Notes under the pieces: model-generated
Told to the model about the DNA's origin: nothing
Databases searched by the model: none
The model's input: only the letters and a program-made list of their open reading frames with translations
Translations under genes and position numbers: made by a program
Origin: Thalassia testudinum
Taxonomy: Eukaryota; Streptophyta; Magnoliopsida; Alismatales; Hydrocharitaceae
Direction of reading: 5' to 3'
Length of the DNA stretch: 64,000 nucleotides
Assembly (NCBI GenBank): GCA_037157565.1
Contig: JAZHRO010000073.1
Span: 18,172,501 to 18,236,500 of the forward strand
Part shown: positions 10,827-23,083 of the stretch, piece by piece
Layout: every line of letters starts with the position of its first letter
How positions within the stretch are numbered: position 1 is the stretch's first letter

Positions 10827-12578
10827 CCCCCTCCTAATTATCTCCACCTACATGGCTATCCAACCTACACCTTAACTCCACCAAAACCTTCACTCACATC
10901 CGCTCAATTTGGCGCTTAGCCCCACAACCACCACCAAAGGCCATAGGAAGTGGCTCTAAATTGAGGCATCCCTTAGCCCCACAACCACCACCAAAGGCCA
11001 CAGGAAGTGGCACCAACTAACTCTCCTATAACCACCTATACATGGCATCAAAACTACTCCTACACACCCAACTTTCATCCATCCTACCACCCTCCATCCA
11101 ACCATTCAAGTTGGTGCCAACCTAACCCCTTCTAGAACAACCCCATGTGGCGCTAACCTACAGCACCCTTCCACCCATTAACCCTCCTATAACCACCACA
11201 CATGTTGGCACCAAGAGACCTACTCATGCCCCTTCACCTTGGTGCCAACTTTTAATCCCATCTCCACATTACACCTACCCCTATAAAGCCATCATCACCA
11301 CCCAATTTTGGTGCCAAATCCCTAACCCACAAACTCCATCCTAACCATCATTTAGTCAGCACCAAATACCCATTTAACCACCATCTATGTTGGGACCAAC
11401 TAGCCCCCTCCTATCCACCATTCATCCACTTCGCAAACACATCCTAACCCTCCAGTCTCCACGCCAATCACCAATCCCTTAACCCTCCCATAGTTGGCGC
11501 CATTTTTGGTGCCACTCCACCACCATAACCACCCGCACATGCCTCTTCCCTTGGCGCTAAAACATGGCCCTTAGATATTCTAACAACCTTCATAAGCCCA
11601 TCCTAACCCTACACATTATCCATGCCTACACCCTCCCCTGCCACTCCTATAAAAAGACCTACCAACCAACAAAAAAAGGACCCTTTTGCTACATACTTAA
11701 CACATAATTCCACCTACACTCCCCCATATCCAACAGCTAAGAGAAGAAGGACAAGATGAAGATTAAGGGGACACTCTGTCCCCTTGGTGCCTTCCCCTCT
11801 TCCCTTCTCCCTTGTGCCCACGCCAGCCAGAGTTCAAGCTAGGTAGGAGGACATCCAGAGGAGGAGTTCTTGAGGGTGGTTCACTCCCACCCTAGCAGGA
11901 GGTTTAGAGTGGAATCCTCCCACTCTTGGAGGATCTAGGGCACGTCCACCAAGGGCTTGCCAAGAAGAGCACATCGTTGGAGGAGAACTTCAAGAAGGAA
12001 CTGGAGGAATCCTTTTCAAGCCCAGGAGAAGCTAAGCTTGGAGCAAGGACTCTCTCCTCTTCACCAACATCTCTAGGAGGATTTTTGTTTCACCATTTTC
12101 TATTTTTATTTTAGTAGTAGAAATATTTCTCTACTAGTGATTTTGTAAAACAATTTTCTCCATAATCAAGGTTGCATTTCCATATTTCTTATTGCATTTT
12201 ATTTGATTGCTTTCTACTCTAGTGCACTCACCTCCTCTCTCTAATTACCCTAGGTCTTCACGTACCTAGGGTGAGCTTAGGGAGAGGATCTTCTTGCCAC
12301 CTAGAATTTAGCATTTTGGTGTAGTCTTCCTTCGTATTTCATCATTCAATTGCTAGTTATTTCAAAACTCCAAAAAAATATATATTATATTCAAAAATCA
12401 CAAAAAGAAAGTTGATTTCCCAATTTCAAGAGAGAGTGTTAAAAATTGTATGTCTGCCTCCCTTGGGATGACTCGAATACTTTCCAAGTACTTAGTTTTT
12501 ATAAATTTTAAAAGCGATCGGAATTGCGTGTTACAACAATAAAAACCCTAATTAACAAATCTTGCATTTTCTCCATCA
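10827..12578 (+). repeat. 5' LTR of element B, right part
   Basis: Matches 27043-28711 of the 3' LTR almost throughout. The left 880 bp are missing here because F is inserted at 10826/10827. TATAAAAAG at 11648-11656 is a good TATA box. Compared with the 3' LTR, this copy carries an extra 57-bp tandem copy (units from about 10915 and 10972). Ends CTCCATCA at 12578, six bases before the primer site. Confidence 0.88.
10908..11560 (+). repeat. Array of TTGGCGCCAA-like palindromes in 5' LTR of B
   Basis: About a dozen copies of TTGG(C/T)(G/A)CCAA or one-step variants, for example at 11111, 11205, 11239, 11308, 11390, 11494, 11506 and 11551. The array ends about 90 bp before the TATA box. Most differences are in the central CG (CG to TG or CA), as expected from decay of methylated CpG. 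The intact word fits the plant E2F consensus WTTSSCSS. Function is inferred only. Confidence 0.75.
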
Positions 12579-12583
12579 CTGTT

Positions 12584-12601
12584 TGGTGCCGTTGTTGGAG
12601 A
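12584..12601 (+). other. Primer-binding site of element B (tRNA-Asp type)
   Basis: TGGTGCCGTTGTTGGAGA, a diverged form of the tRNA-Asp complement, six bases after the LTR end. Confidence 0.85.
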
Positions 12602-14267
12602 GGCATGGCTTTGCATTTTCTTATTTCTCTTGCTTAATACGTGAATCTCATCCCCTTCTCTTTCTTTTTCTTGTGTGTGTAGGTACTACAGGAAGAAAGT
12701 GGGAATTTTGAATGAAGCTTGAAGTTCCTTTTCTACCCATTGATTCAAGGTTAGTGCCTTCTCACTTGTCACACAATTCTTACAAACTATTAAAAAAATA
12801 CTAAATGAAGCTTTCAAGATCAAGAACATTAAAATTAGGTAGAGTGATGACCTTTAAAAGCCATTGTTTGCTTGTTTGATTAATTACCACCACTCTACTC
12901 AAGGTGTTGGTGTTCTGATTTTTGAGTCCAGACTTCTATCCGAATTCAAAAATCAATTCCTGACACCACAGGCCTCCTAAAATCTTAAAATTCCCTCTAG
13001 AGATTCCAAATCAAGTTAGGAACATCTATTACAAATGTTAGAGCACTTGGAGTTGTAGAGAGTTTTAAAAATTCTCGAACCACACGGGGGTCATCTCCTC
13101 TGATTTCATTATTTTGTTACGGTTCGCAAATTTTAGGAATTTTTTTACTTGTCCAATTTCTATGAAATTTAACGTTTTAAAATCTTTATGAAATTCTACA
13201 CAATATATAAAATCACAAAAAATTTTGGTGGCTAGTGGGGTTACTAAAAAGTCCAAAATACCCACGAGTATAATTTCTCGACTTGGACATTAGCAGAAAG
13301 AAAAATCTTTAAAAAATATCAAACAAATTCCTAAAATCATAAAAATATTTTTTGGAATCATTGTTGATTTTCCTTTCAGTAGTGATGTTTTTTGCTCTGT
13401 TTGGACCAATACTTAATAAGAAAAGCCTGAAAACACTCACTAATAGTAACATTTCTGCTTAGGGAATCAAATCAATTAGGATTTCTCTTCATTTTTTTTT
13501 ATCCCACATTCTAAAGGAAATCTACATTCACCAATACAACTTGATTTCTCTTTGATTGTGGAACTCAAACTTGTTTGAATTCATAAAAAGAAAACTCTAA
13601 AAGACATTAAACTAAATCAAATCCTAAAAGTAGAAAATCAACAAAAAAAAATTGTGTGACAATTTGATTTAGCATTGGACCCACTCCGTCCAATTGCACA
13701 CACTAAAAAATTGAAATAACAAGGTACTACCCTAATCAACTCCCTCCACATTCCCGTGCACAATCAGATACCCAAGCCTAAATTAAAACAAGTAGTCATT
13801 TGACCACTTAAGGACTACCAAACTAGGCTTGATATCCGATATCTAAGAATCACTTAGCGTTCCTAATTCCTTTTGAAAACGTGGCGACAGACTTAGAGAG
13901 AAGTCAAATGATGAGTGTGGATTTACACAAGCTCCTGGAGATTTTTCCAGGACATGCTTGGGCCCAATTAACCTCTTTAGTCTAGCCGGGTGATCCTTAG
14001 GAAGTGGGTTTACTTATTGATTTCTTATTTATCGAGTTCCCAAGCTTTAGGTTTCACTAAGGAGTGAACCTTAAGGCAGATTAGGCTTGGTTGTTTGTTT
14101 TGCACACTTTCTCTCATCTAACTCTTCTCCTCCTCTCCCCATCTTCCAAGTGCATGCATGGGCGAATGTCCTAAAGACCACATCTTAAGGGACCATTTGA
14201 TTTTGCCCCATGCATCAAAAGATCTTTATTTTCTTCTTCTCTTTCTCATCATTCCTTTGAATTAAAC
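12602..14267 (+). other. Untranslated leader of element B
   Basis: About 1.7 kb of AT-rich sequence without a credible reading frame. A pyrimidine tract followed by TAGGTACTACAG at about 12680 resembles the pyrimidine-CAGGTACC words found at the same place in D (about 32965), so it may be a splice-acceptor-like or conserved leader element. Otherwise I see nothing. Confidence 0.6.
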
Positions 14268-14700
14268 ATGGAAAACATGTCCAAAACTTCTACTTCCACC
14301 TCCTAACCCGAACCTAACTGCCAAAACTCGCCAGCTGACCCACAAGTTGACTTTCTCATTCCTAACCTCCCATACTTGGACCAGCCACAAAACCAAGAAT
14401 GGCCAGGTGGCTCTCAAAATCAAAATGTAAATCCCCTTATCCTTATGGTCCACCAATTGGTTTGACTATAGCAAAACTAGCAGTAGTTGGGTACAACAAT
14501 CACGAACCTAGCCAACCAAATACTGGGTCAACCACTCGAGGAACATCTTGTGCCTCTTAAGGATTCTATGATCCTTTCAATTATGAAGAGAGACCCGGAG
14601 TGGTTATACCTGATTGCACAGCAAAAATACACCAACAATTGTGCCATCTTGTGCTATTTCCTAGCATTACCAGTGCATAATAGGCAACCATAGTCACATT
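14268..14700 (+). pseudogene. gag: gag of element B, N-terminal part
   Basis: Starts at ATG 14268 in a Ser/Thr/Pro/Gln-rich segment (MENMSKTSTSTS). The same frame continues through 14487-14693 with several stops. At 14700 it is cut by solo LTR S1. If S1 and one copy of the ACATT duplication are skipped, the same frame runs on into 16882, directly before the recognisable capsid part, which supports this frame and the exact insertion point. Gag would form the virus-like particle in the cytoplasm. The residues here are low complexity, so the assignment rests on position and frame. Confidence 0.65.
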
Positions 14701-16880
14701 TGTGAAAATACACGCATGCATGCATTTATTTGAGAGGGGAGGAGAGTGAATAAAATGGCCGTGAAATTAACGTTTTCCTCAAGTGCTGCTTCGCAGATTC
14801 ACCATCTTTATTTTTAATTTTATTTGACTTTGAATTTCTTCTCCGCGACTGCAATGCATGGCAGCCTCTTCCTCGTGCCATGTCCTGCTCAGCTTGCCCT
14901 GCATAGCCACTCCCTGCTAACCATGCACAGCCGCATGCACAACCATGCACAGCCAGGGCATGGCTGTGCATGCCTTCTTCCTCTTTAAATAGGCATGGCT
15001 ATCTTCTTTGCAAAGGGAGCATGGTCCACACAAAAAAAAGAACACCACAGCAGCTTCTTCTCCAGGCCGTCTCCACCCCTCTCCCCTCCATACGCAGCCT
15101 CTCCTCTTTGAGGAGCCACGCTGCAGCAGGAGCAGCTCACAGTGGTGCACAACCACCACTGTGAGTCCCACCACCGCCCAGCTCATCAAAGAGTCGGTGG
15201 GCGTGGTGGTTCTCTCTCTGTTTCATCGTTTAGCAATTTCCGCCATTGCCACAGGAGCTTCAAGCTTTGAAACTCAAGCACCACAGTAGCAGCAGCACGG
15301 CACCGGACTGCTCTTCCGCATGCGTAGGCCACCGCCCATGCCAGCAGTCAGCGCAGGTCTCTCTGCGCGTGCCAGTAGGTCGCCCTCGTCCCCTCTCCGA
15401 GCGCCCTGTCGCGAAGCCTCTCCACGCAAGCCAGCAGCGGGCGCAGCCTCTTCAGCGCACACGCCGAGCCGCTCCACACCGCCCACACTCACGGAACCGC
15501 TGGCACCCGGTCACGTGAGCCGAGCGGCACTATAGCCACTGTTCACGCGTTTCAACGAAACATGTGGCTACAGCGTAGTGACCGGCAAGTTTCTCACTTA
15601 TCCAGTCACCCGGTGCGCCACTACCGGCCCCAGCCCGCGCTCGCGTCTCTCCCCGTGCCCGCTCCAGCGCCTGCACCGGTGTCTGCCAGCGCCCACACCC
15701 ACCCGCGTCTGCCAGCACCCGCACCCGCACGCGTCTTCGCTCTCTTCAGCAAATAGCGCCTTCGCCCGCACCCGCCTCTTTGCGCAGTGTGGTGCGCTTC
15801 GGTCTCTTCCCCATGCCTGCTCCCTCCAGCGCACGTCTTCGCGCGCCTACGCGCTTGAGCGTGAGCATGCGCCATTAGACGTCGCCCACTAGATTCAGAC
15901 GACTTAAACAACACACCTTCCTCAGCAGACACTCTGTCTGTCTCTCTCTCTCTCTCTCTCTCACAGCACTCTCTCACTCCAGCAGACACATACACACACA
16001 CACTCACATTCTCATACACACACCTACTCACTTATACACTATTATATACTTATATATATATATACATATATATATATTGATATATATACATATATTTATA
16101 TATATATACATATATCTATACATATATTTACATATCTATACATCTACATATATATATATACATTACTTATACACCTATATAATTATAACTATATATATAT
16201 ATACATATAGATATATATTTACATATATACATATATATATTTTCATATCACCTACCATACGTTGTATCACGGGAATATCTGCACCAGTTGCTGATATTCC
16301 CCGATACACGCTTACAGAAAGCATGTTCGCACACATCTTCCACCATCCATCCTACACTCCATGCGGCACTTCGTCCTGTTGGTTGCGTCTTTCAAGATGA
16401 TGACCGACTCGACACCATGCTACACGCCATCTCCACCTCCACCCCCACCCCTTTATATATAATATATACATATATATACTATATTTACTTTATTTCTGTT
16501 TCTCTTTCCTGCCAGTAAAAAGATAAAAAAAATATATACAAAAGAGAAAAGATAATCCTTGACTTGCAGGTACTCAGTCTTGTGAATAGCAAGACCAGTT
16601 TTGGAACCCTAATTTGGCTCAAAGCCAAGAACCTGATTTTGAGGGTGTACCTCAAAGACGAAAATTATCAGAAAAAAAATATTAAATAGAAAAACACCAA
16701 AAACATAATAAACGAATGGAAGAGATTCGTTATAGGAAAGGCGTAGAAACTTGTTCACTTCTAATCCCACTTCCCTGAGTTCGACCCTGGGCCTAAAAGT
16801 GACCAAGATAAAATCAAGTAGGCCAGGTTAAAAATTTTTGTAAAGAGATGGTTAGGCTCGATTTAGGTTAACCACTATAC
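14701..16880 (+). repeat. Solo LTR S1 inserted in gag of element B
   Basis: A 2.2-kb block between two ACATT copies (14696-14700 and 16881-16885). It starts TGTGAAAA and has an LTR-type U5 motif CTTCCCTGAGTTCGACCC at about 16768, which gives orientation plus. The right end reads TATAC rather than CA. No primer site or purine tract flanks it, so it is a solo LTR left after LTR-LTR recombination. It contains a GC/CpG-rich block (14870-15900) and microsatellites (15940-16240). The open frames inside follow from GC-rich composition and are not genes. No other LTR in the window is an obvious relative. Confidence 0.8.
15940..16240. repeat. Microsatellite cluster (TC)n, (CA)n, (TA)n
   Basis: Inside solo LTR S1: a TC/CT run at about 15942-15962, CA-rich stretches to about 16025, and long imperfect TA/TATA(C) runs to about 16240. 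A further TA run lies at 16453-16485. Such runs may change length quickly and hamper assembly. Confidence 0.85.
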
Positions 16881-18640
16881 ACATTTCAACGATAAAATCA
16901 CCGTATTAACACAGCCTATCCGGGCCCGACCAATACCCCAAGGGGATTTTAAGATTAAACCCACCATTCTGAACCTAATCAAACATTTTCAAGGTCTTCT
17001 AATAGAGGACCCCTTTTGCCACCTCGAGGAGCTGACTGTCCTCGCTTCAACCACCCAGCCCTGCAATGTGCAGGAAGAGGTGTGGCTTATGAGACTATTT
17101 CCTCTCTATTTGAAAGATAAAGTATCTCATTGGTTCAGAATGGTTAGGCATCCTACCACCACCTGGACCCAATTGAAAAGCACTTTTCTTAAGAAATTTT
17201 TCCCGATAGGTCGTACAAATTCTTTAAGATGATCAATTACGACCTTTCAACAAAACTATGGTGAACCTCTCCATAAGTCTTGGGAGATATTTCAAGAATT
17301 ACTTAGTTGCCCCCACCATGAAATTCTATGATGGCAGCTAATGCAGATCTTCTATCATGGATTAGAAGATCAATTGAAACGATTTGTGGATGCTTCATGT
17401 AAGGGAAATTTCCTTAATAAAGATGCTGAAAGTGCCTACCTTGTTTTTGAAGAAATGAGTGAAAAGTCATTTAATATGTCCTCAATGGATACTTTTGATA
17501 GGACCAACAACCCACAACTTGGAGTTAATGAAATTGACTCCAAATCCACATATGTTCCAGTCACACAGGATGATCTACACATGATAGCTCAACGATTGGA
17601 TTAGATGCAAATTAACCAGAAGGAAAAGGAAGAAAAGTTCACTCAAAAATAAGCTCCTTACCCTAACTCCCCTCACCTTCTCAAAAGAGAATCTGCACAA
17701 TATCGATGTTACCGCTACTAGGCAGCAGTTTTCATCTGAATTTTTAGAAGATCTGACTGGGACTTTTGATTTCATGAATCAAAATCATTTTGACCCTACC
17801 ACTGGAAACATTTCATCTCTCCAAGAGCAATTTAGAAATTCCTCCAATTCTTACAATCAAAATTGAAGGAACAATCTGAACCCTTCCTGGAAAGGCCTAA
17901 ATCCAATTCCATTTCCTAAGCAAAATCAATTTGGGACTATCGGCAAAACATATATCAATTTGGGCCATCACAAGAAGATATCAACACCCAGGTCCTGAAA
18001 GCTCTGCAGGGAATGCAAACTCAAATGACCAAAGTAACCCACATGATTACCAATTTACAACATCAAGTAAAGGTTACTCCTAATCTAAGACCTACTAACA
18101 ACCTACCATCCCAACCCATGCCCAACCCAAATAATCAACGGAACCATTATCAAGGTTGGATATCCCAATCAACCTATTTACCCAGCACCCACCAGGGTGT
18201 AATCAAAACCAGGCCTCCCATCCTCCTAGAAACAATCACACTGCAAATGCAGTTACTCTGAGGAATGGGAAACCTACTCATGATCCCTTGCCTGGTCAAG
18301 AAACCTATTTTAAGGAAAAGCAGATCAACTCTTCTCCCTCTTCCAACCCTGTTCAGGAATCCGCAATTGCAAAACAGGAAAATCTTGTACCTTTCCCACG
18401 AGCCCTTCACTTTACCAAAAATAAGAAAAAGAAATCCGAGCTCACTGATAAGGAATTGATGGATCTTTTTGGTCAAGTAGAAATAAACATCCCTCTCCTT
18501 GATGCCATAAAATATATCCCTGCCTATGCCAAATTCTTAAAAGATTTATGTACTCCCAAAAGGCAGCCAAGGAACTTAGGAAAGGTGATTCTCCTAGAGA
18601 CAATGAGCTTAGTTGTGTAGAACAAACTACCTCTGAAAAG
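16881..18640 (+). pseudogene. gag: gag of element B, capsid and C-terminal part
   Basis: From 16882 the frame shows the plant gypsy capsid pattern (Retrotrans_gag type): LRLFP-like MRLFPLYLKDKVSHWF at about 17090-17140, TTTWTQLKSTFLKKFFPIGRT at 17157-17220, then HHEI and the F-YHGLEDQLKRFVDASCKG block (17340-17400). A Pro/Asn/Gln-rich linker follows, then the conserved NAVTLRNGK word near 18245 and the ELMDLFGQVEINIPLLDAI block near 18450-18510, both typical just before the protease in Athila elements. No CCHC knuckle is seen, as is usual for this lineage. Stops or frame changes occur at about 17228, 17327, 17602, 17650 and 18618. Confidence 0.85.
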
Positions 18641-19090
18641 AAAAGATCCTAGAGCACCCTTGATTCAAGTGATCATTAATGACACTTCATTTGATCATGC
18701 CTTATTGGATCTTGGTGCCTCAATTAATCCCATCACCACTGTTGTTTTTGAAGAATTTAAGATCGGTGAATTAAAACCTGTCGAGGTAACCCTTCAATTA
18801 GCTAACTAATCTACAAGTAAACCAAAGGGGATCGTTGAGGTTGTCACCGTCTGGGTCCAAAACTGACCATTTGTCGTAGACTTTTTGGTCTTGGACATCG
18901 AGGTACTGAAAGCACTCAAGAATGCCCCCATAATTCTTGGAAGACCATTCTTAGCCACCACCAAAGCCAACATTGATTATGATTCTAGAAAAATGAAAAT
19001 CATGTGTGGTGGTGAATCTATTACCCTAGATATTTTTCAAGCTTCTAGGCATTTCCAAGAACCAGATTTCTTTGACGACTCAGATTCTGA
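18641..19090 (+). pseudogene. pol: Aspartic protease of element B
   Basis: The active-site word DLGAS is at 18708-18722, followed by the flap and core pattern LKPVEVTLQLA and, near the end, APIILGRPFLATTKANIDY (about 18925-18980). This is the usual retropepsin layout of Athila and Tat elements, where L replaces the T of DTGA. The enzyme would cut the Gag-Pol precursor. Stops at about 18808 and 18864 break the frame. An acidic linker (FFDDSDSEIENLVEE) leads to the reverse transcriptase. Confidence 0.85.
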
Positions 19091-19249
19091 GATAGAAAAT
19101 TTAGTGGAGGAAACAATGCAAATTTCACACATGGGTTCTTGCTTTGCAGTTAATATGGTTCCTGAACAATCTGATTTAACCTACCCTCTCACCCTGAACA
19201 CACCATCGACACCAGACTCTTCACCTAACTCCCTCTCTCTCACTTCCCC

Positions 19250-20928
19250 TTGGACCACAAAGCAGAAATCATTTCGAAGTTGGGCCCCCAACTGGAGTTA
19301 AAACCTTGGCCTGACTTGCTTAAATATGTTTTCCATGGACCGAACCAAAGCATACCCCTGATTATCAATTCTGGACTTAGTATGGCACAAGAGGAAAGAC
19401 TTTTCCAGGTTCTCAGTAAAAATAGAAAAGCTATTGGTTGGAACCTTTCTGACCTTAAGGGTATCAATCCATCTTATTGCACCCATAGAATATATCTTGA
19501 GGATGATTCTCGCCCCTCTCGCCAAGCACAAAGGCACCTAAACCCTAACAAGCAAGAGGTGGTTAAAAAGGATATTGTAAAGTGTCTTGATGCTGATATC
19601 ATCTACCCCATTTTTGACAGCACCTAGGTTAGTCCCACGAAAGTAGTTCCTAAAAGGACTGGACTAACAGTTGTCACAAATGAACATGTGGAAAATATAG
19701 CTACTCGGACCGCTTCTTCTTGGTGCGTATGTATTGATTATCGCAAATTGAAAATCGCCACCAAGAAGGACCATTTTCGCTCCCTTTTATTGATCAAGTA
19801 TTGGAGCGATAAGCCAGACGTGATTATTATTATTTTCCTAATGGTTATTCTAGCTATAATCAAGTTGCAATCCATCCTGAGGATCAAGAGAAAACTACAT
19901 TCACTTGCCCCTTCGGAACCTTCACTTTCCAGAGGATGCCCTTTAATCTATGCAATGCACCTGTGACTTTTTAAAGGTGTATGCTTGCAAGTTTTTCAAA
20001 CCTGGTAGGTGAATGTTTGGAAGCTTTTATGGATGACTTATCTATTTTTGGAGACTCCTTTGACCTTTGTCTTAAAAACCTTGAAAGGACGCTCCAAAAA
20101 TGCATAGAGGTTAACTTGGTCCTCAGTTGGGAAAAAAGTCATTTTATAGTCCAAGAAGGCATTGTCCTGGGCCATGTCATCTTAAAAAAGGGAATTGCAA
20201 TAGATCGTGCAAAAATTGATGCTATCTCTAAACTCGCTCCACCCACTACTGTGAAACAGATCCAATCTTTCTTGGGGCATGTAGGCTTCTACCGCTATTT
20301 CATCAAAAATTTTTCCTAAATCTCCAAGCCCCTAAGTCAACTACTTACCAAAGACCAGCCTTTTGAATTTACAGAACAATGCCTGGAGAGTTTCAATAAG
20401 TTGAAGAAGGATGTCACAGAGGCACCAATTTTACAGGGACCTGACTAGAATTGTCCCTTTGAATTAATGACAGATGCCTCTAATTTTGCTATGGTGGCCA
20501 TTCTAGGGCAACAAATTGACAAGAAGCCCATTGTGATCTACTATGCCAGTAAAACTCTTAATGATGCACAACGGAATTACATGGTAACTAAAAAAGAACT
20601 TCTTGCCATCGTCTTTGCCCTAGAAAAATTCCACTCTTATTTGCTGGGGTCACATTTCACTATATACATCGAGCACTCTGCACTCAAATATCTGCTGAAT
20701 AAGAAAGATGCGAAACCCCATCTTATCCGTTGGATCCTACTACTCAAGGAATTTGACTTAGAAATCAAGGATAAGGTAGGGTCACAAAATGTGGTGACTG
20801 ACCATCTCTCTCATCTTATGGCGAATGACATGTTGACTCCTCCCAATGTTTTCCCTGATGAGACCATCTTAGCTGTTAATACCCTCCCCTGGTTTGCACC
20901 CATTGCAAACTATTTAGCAATAGAATGA
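19250..20928 (+). pseudogene. pol: Reverse transcriptase and RNase H of element B
   Basis: RT begins with LELKPWPDLLKY and GWNLSDLKGINPSYCTHRI (19290-19490), then CVCIDYRKLK (about 19725-19752) and the catalytic FMDD at 20026-20037, where Y of YVDD is replaced by F and V by M as in Athila relatives. FLGHVGFYRYFIKNFS (about 20270) closes the thumb. RNase H follows with LMTDAS (about 20465), YYASKTLNDAQRNY, TKKELLAIVFALEKFHSYL and DHLSHL. Breaks: stop at 19625, a frameshift near 19790, stops near 19965 and 20318, and one near 20446. The protein would copy element RNA to DNA in the particle. Confidence 0.92.
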
Positions 20929-22173
20929 GTTCCCTCTGATTGGCCAAAAACCAAACGGGATAAGTTTTTTGCTGACATCAAATATTATTTCTGGGAGGAG
21001 CCCAACCTTTTCCGCATCTGCGCTAATCAAGTCATTCGACAGTGTGTCCCTATCTCAAAAATTCATGATATTCTGACACACTGTCACTCTATGGCCTGCA
21101 ACGAACATTTCTCAGGCAAGAAAACTATAGCTAAGGTTCTCATTTCTAGATTCTTCTGGCTCAGCTTGCACAAAGATGCTCATTCTTACATTCAATCCTG
21201 TGTGCGTTGATAGAGCATCAGCAACATGACTTAGAAGGATATGATGCCCCTAAATCCAATATTAGAAGTTGAAATTTTTGATGTATGGGGCATTGACTTC
21301 ATGGGACCATTCATCAACTCTTATGGGTATTTATACATACTAGTCATAGTCGACTATGTATCGAAATGGATTGAAGCAAGACCGACATGCACCAATGATC
21401 ACAACGTCATCGTCGAGTTTATCAAGAAAAACATTTTCTCAAGTTTCAGCATTCCTAAGGCCATCATCAATGATGGAGGATCACATTTCACTCATTCTCA
21501 ATTCTGTCACCTTTTATCCAAATACGAGGTTAATCATAAAATTTCCACTCCTTACCACCCCCAAACAAATGGCCAAGCAGAAGTTTCTAACCGGGAAATT
21601 AAAAATATTTTGCAAAAGACGGTTAGGCATAATCATAAACACTAGTCCAATAAATTGGACAATGCTTTATGGGCCTACCATACGGCTTTCAAAACTCCTC
21701 TCGACATGTCTCCTTTCCTTCTGATTTTTGGACAGGCATGCCATCTCCCGGTAGAACTCGAACACAGGGATTTTTGGGAATTTAAACAATTAAACATGGA
21801 TTTATCTGAAGCTGGTAAACAACGGAAACTTCAATTAACTGAATTGGAAGAATTGCATAATTTCTCTTACGAAAACTCGAAGATTTATAAAGACCAAACA
21901 AAGAAATTTCATGATAAATATATCATTCGAAAAAATTTTGATGTCAATCAACACGTTTGGCTTTTCGACGCAAGGTTACGCATTTTTCTAGGTAAACTTA
22001 AATCCAATATTGTCCTCAAAACTTATCCGTATGGTGTTGTTGAACTTTTGGATCCAAAAACGAATACTACTTTTCAAGTCAACGGCCAGCGTTTAATGCC
22101 CTACTTAGACAATTTCCTGAATCTCCTGTCTGACACCATTTATTTAATCGACCTTCCTTCTAATGATCATTGA
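20929..22173 (+). pseudogene. pol: Integrase of element B
   Basis: The zinc-binding HHCC part is at about 21060-21210; its last cysteine pair is damaged, because after SCVR two stops follow near 21210. The core shows the D-D-E triad: D at 21295 (GIDFMGPF), D at 21472 (INDGGSHF), E at 21580 ([12 protein letters not shown]), with 58 and 35 residues between, the normal retroviral spacing. Behind it come [24 protein letters not shown] and [22 protein letters not shown], a C-terminal block characteristic of Athila. A stop lies at 21643. The frame ends at 22173 without a chromodomain. Confidence 0.92.
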
Positions 22174-22331
22174 TGCAATTCACGCTCGGCTGAATGGCGT
22201 AAAAGATAGCATTGGATGGAAGGCAACCCATCATTTTTCCTGCTTTGTGTTTTTCCTTTTTCTTTTTCAGAGGTTTTGACTTTCCTGATTCTGGCCACCA
22301 TCACCAAGCTGATCTCTTTTCCCTTCCTATT

Positions 22332-22367
22332 GCATGAGGACATGCCATATCTTAAGCATGGGGGGGT
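22332..22367 (+). promoter_or_regulatory. Internal hairpin and purine tract of element B
   Basis: GCATG-AGGA-CATGC (22332-22345), 10-nt spacer, then GCATGGGGGGGT. The stem differs from those of D, E and C at its two outer pairs, but pairing is kept. Confidence 0.8.
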
Positions 22368-23083
22368 GTTTTTTAATTTTGATGAACTTGGGATTTTCAA
22401 AACCTAAAAAAAATTCAAAATTTCTATTTTATTTTTTCTTGCATACCAAAAGAGATATATAAATTTTGAAAATTTTTTGAGGAAATTTTGAAATCAAGAC
22501 CAAGGTTGAGGATTCCTTTTAAGGAACAATGGGATTTAATCTTTAGCAAACTAGGGATAAGGATATAGATCTGATTATTAGAATTTTTGGGTCTATTTGT
22601 AGACTAAATCAAGTATCCTTCTCAAAATTCCACCTAAACTCATGATAATTTAGATGAATTGATCTCTTTTTGGACATGGAAATCACCTAGCTTAGTTTCT
22701 GATCCAGAAACTTACCTCTCCTGCAAAATTCTTATGCAAAATTTCACACACAAGCCAACACTCAAAAAAATATATATAGAAATTAGAAAAAAACCCCTTG
22801 TTTATCCTTAGTGAAATCTGAAGCAAATGATTGGTTTGAGCTCCCACCGCCGAGGAGGAAAATGACTCCTTTGAGGACACGATGTCAACATGTTACTGCC
22901 TCGGCACTACTCTATATCTATATTCCATATCTTTAGATGGTGCATTAAGGCACAAATTTTGCAGCTCAAGTGTCTTAGATGGTGTTCTACCCATAGCGTC
23001 AAAGCAAGAGCATGAGTTTGCTTGGAGCACCCCTTTACATCGCATTGTATTTTGGGGTTGTGAGCTCCTGGGTGGTGTCTTGG

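Noticed and set aside
14970..15892. Cluster of Ala/Pro/Arg-rich frames
   Set aside because: Within solo LTR S1, between a shared target duplication; composition only.
16077..16400. Ile/Tyr-rich frame suggesting a membrane protein
   Set aside because: Translation of TA microsatellite.
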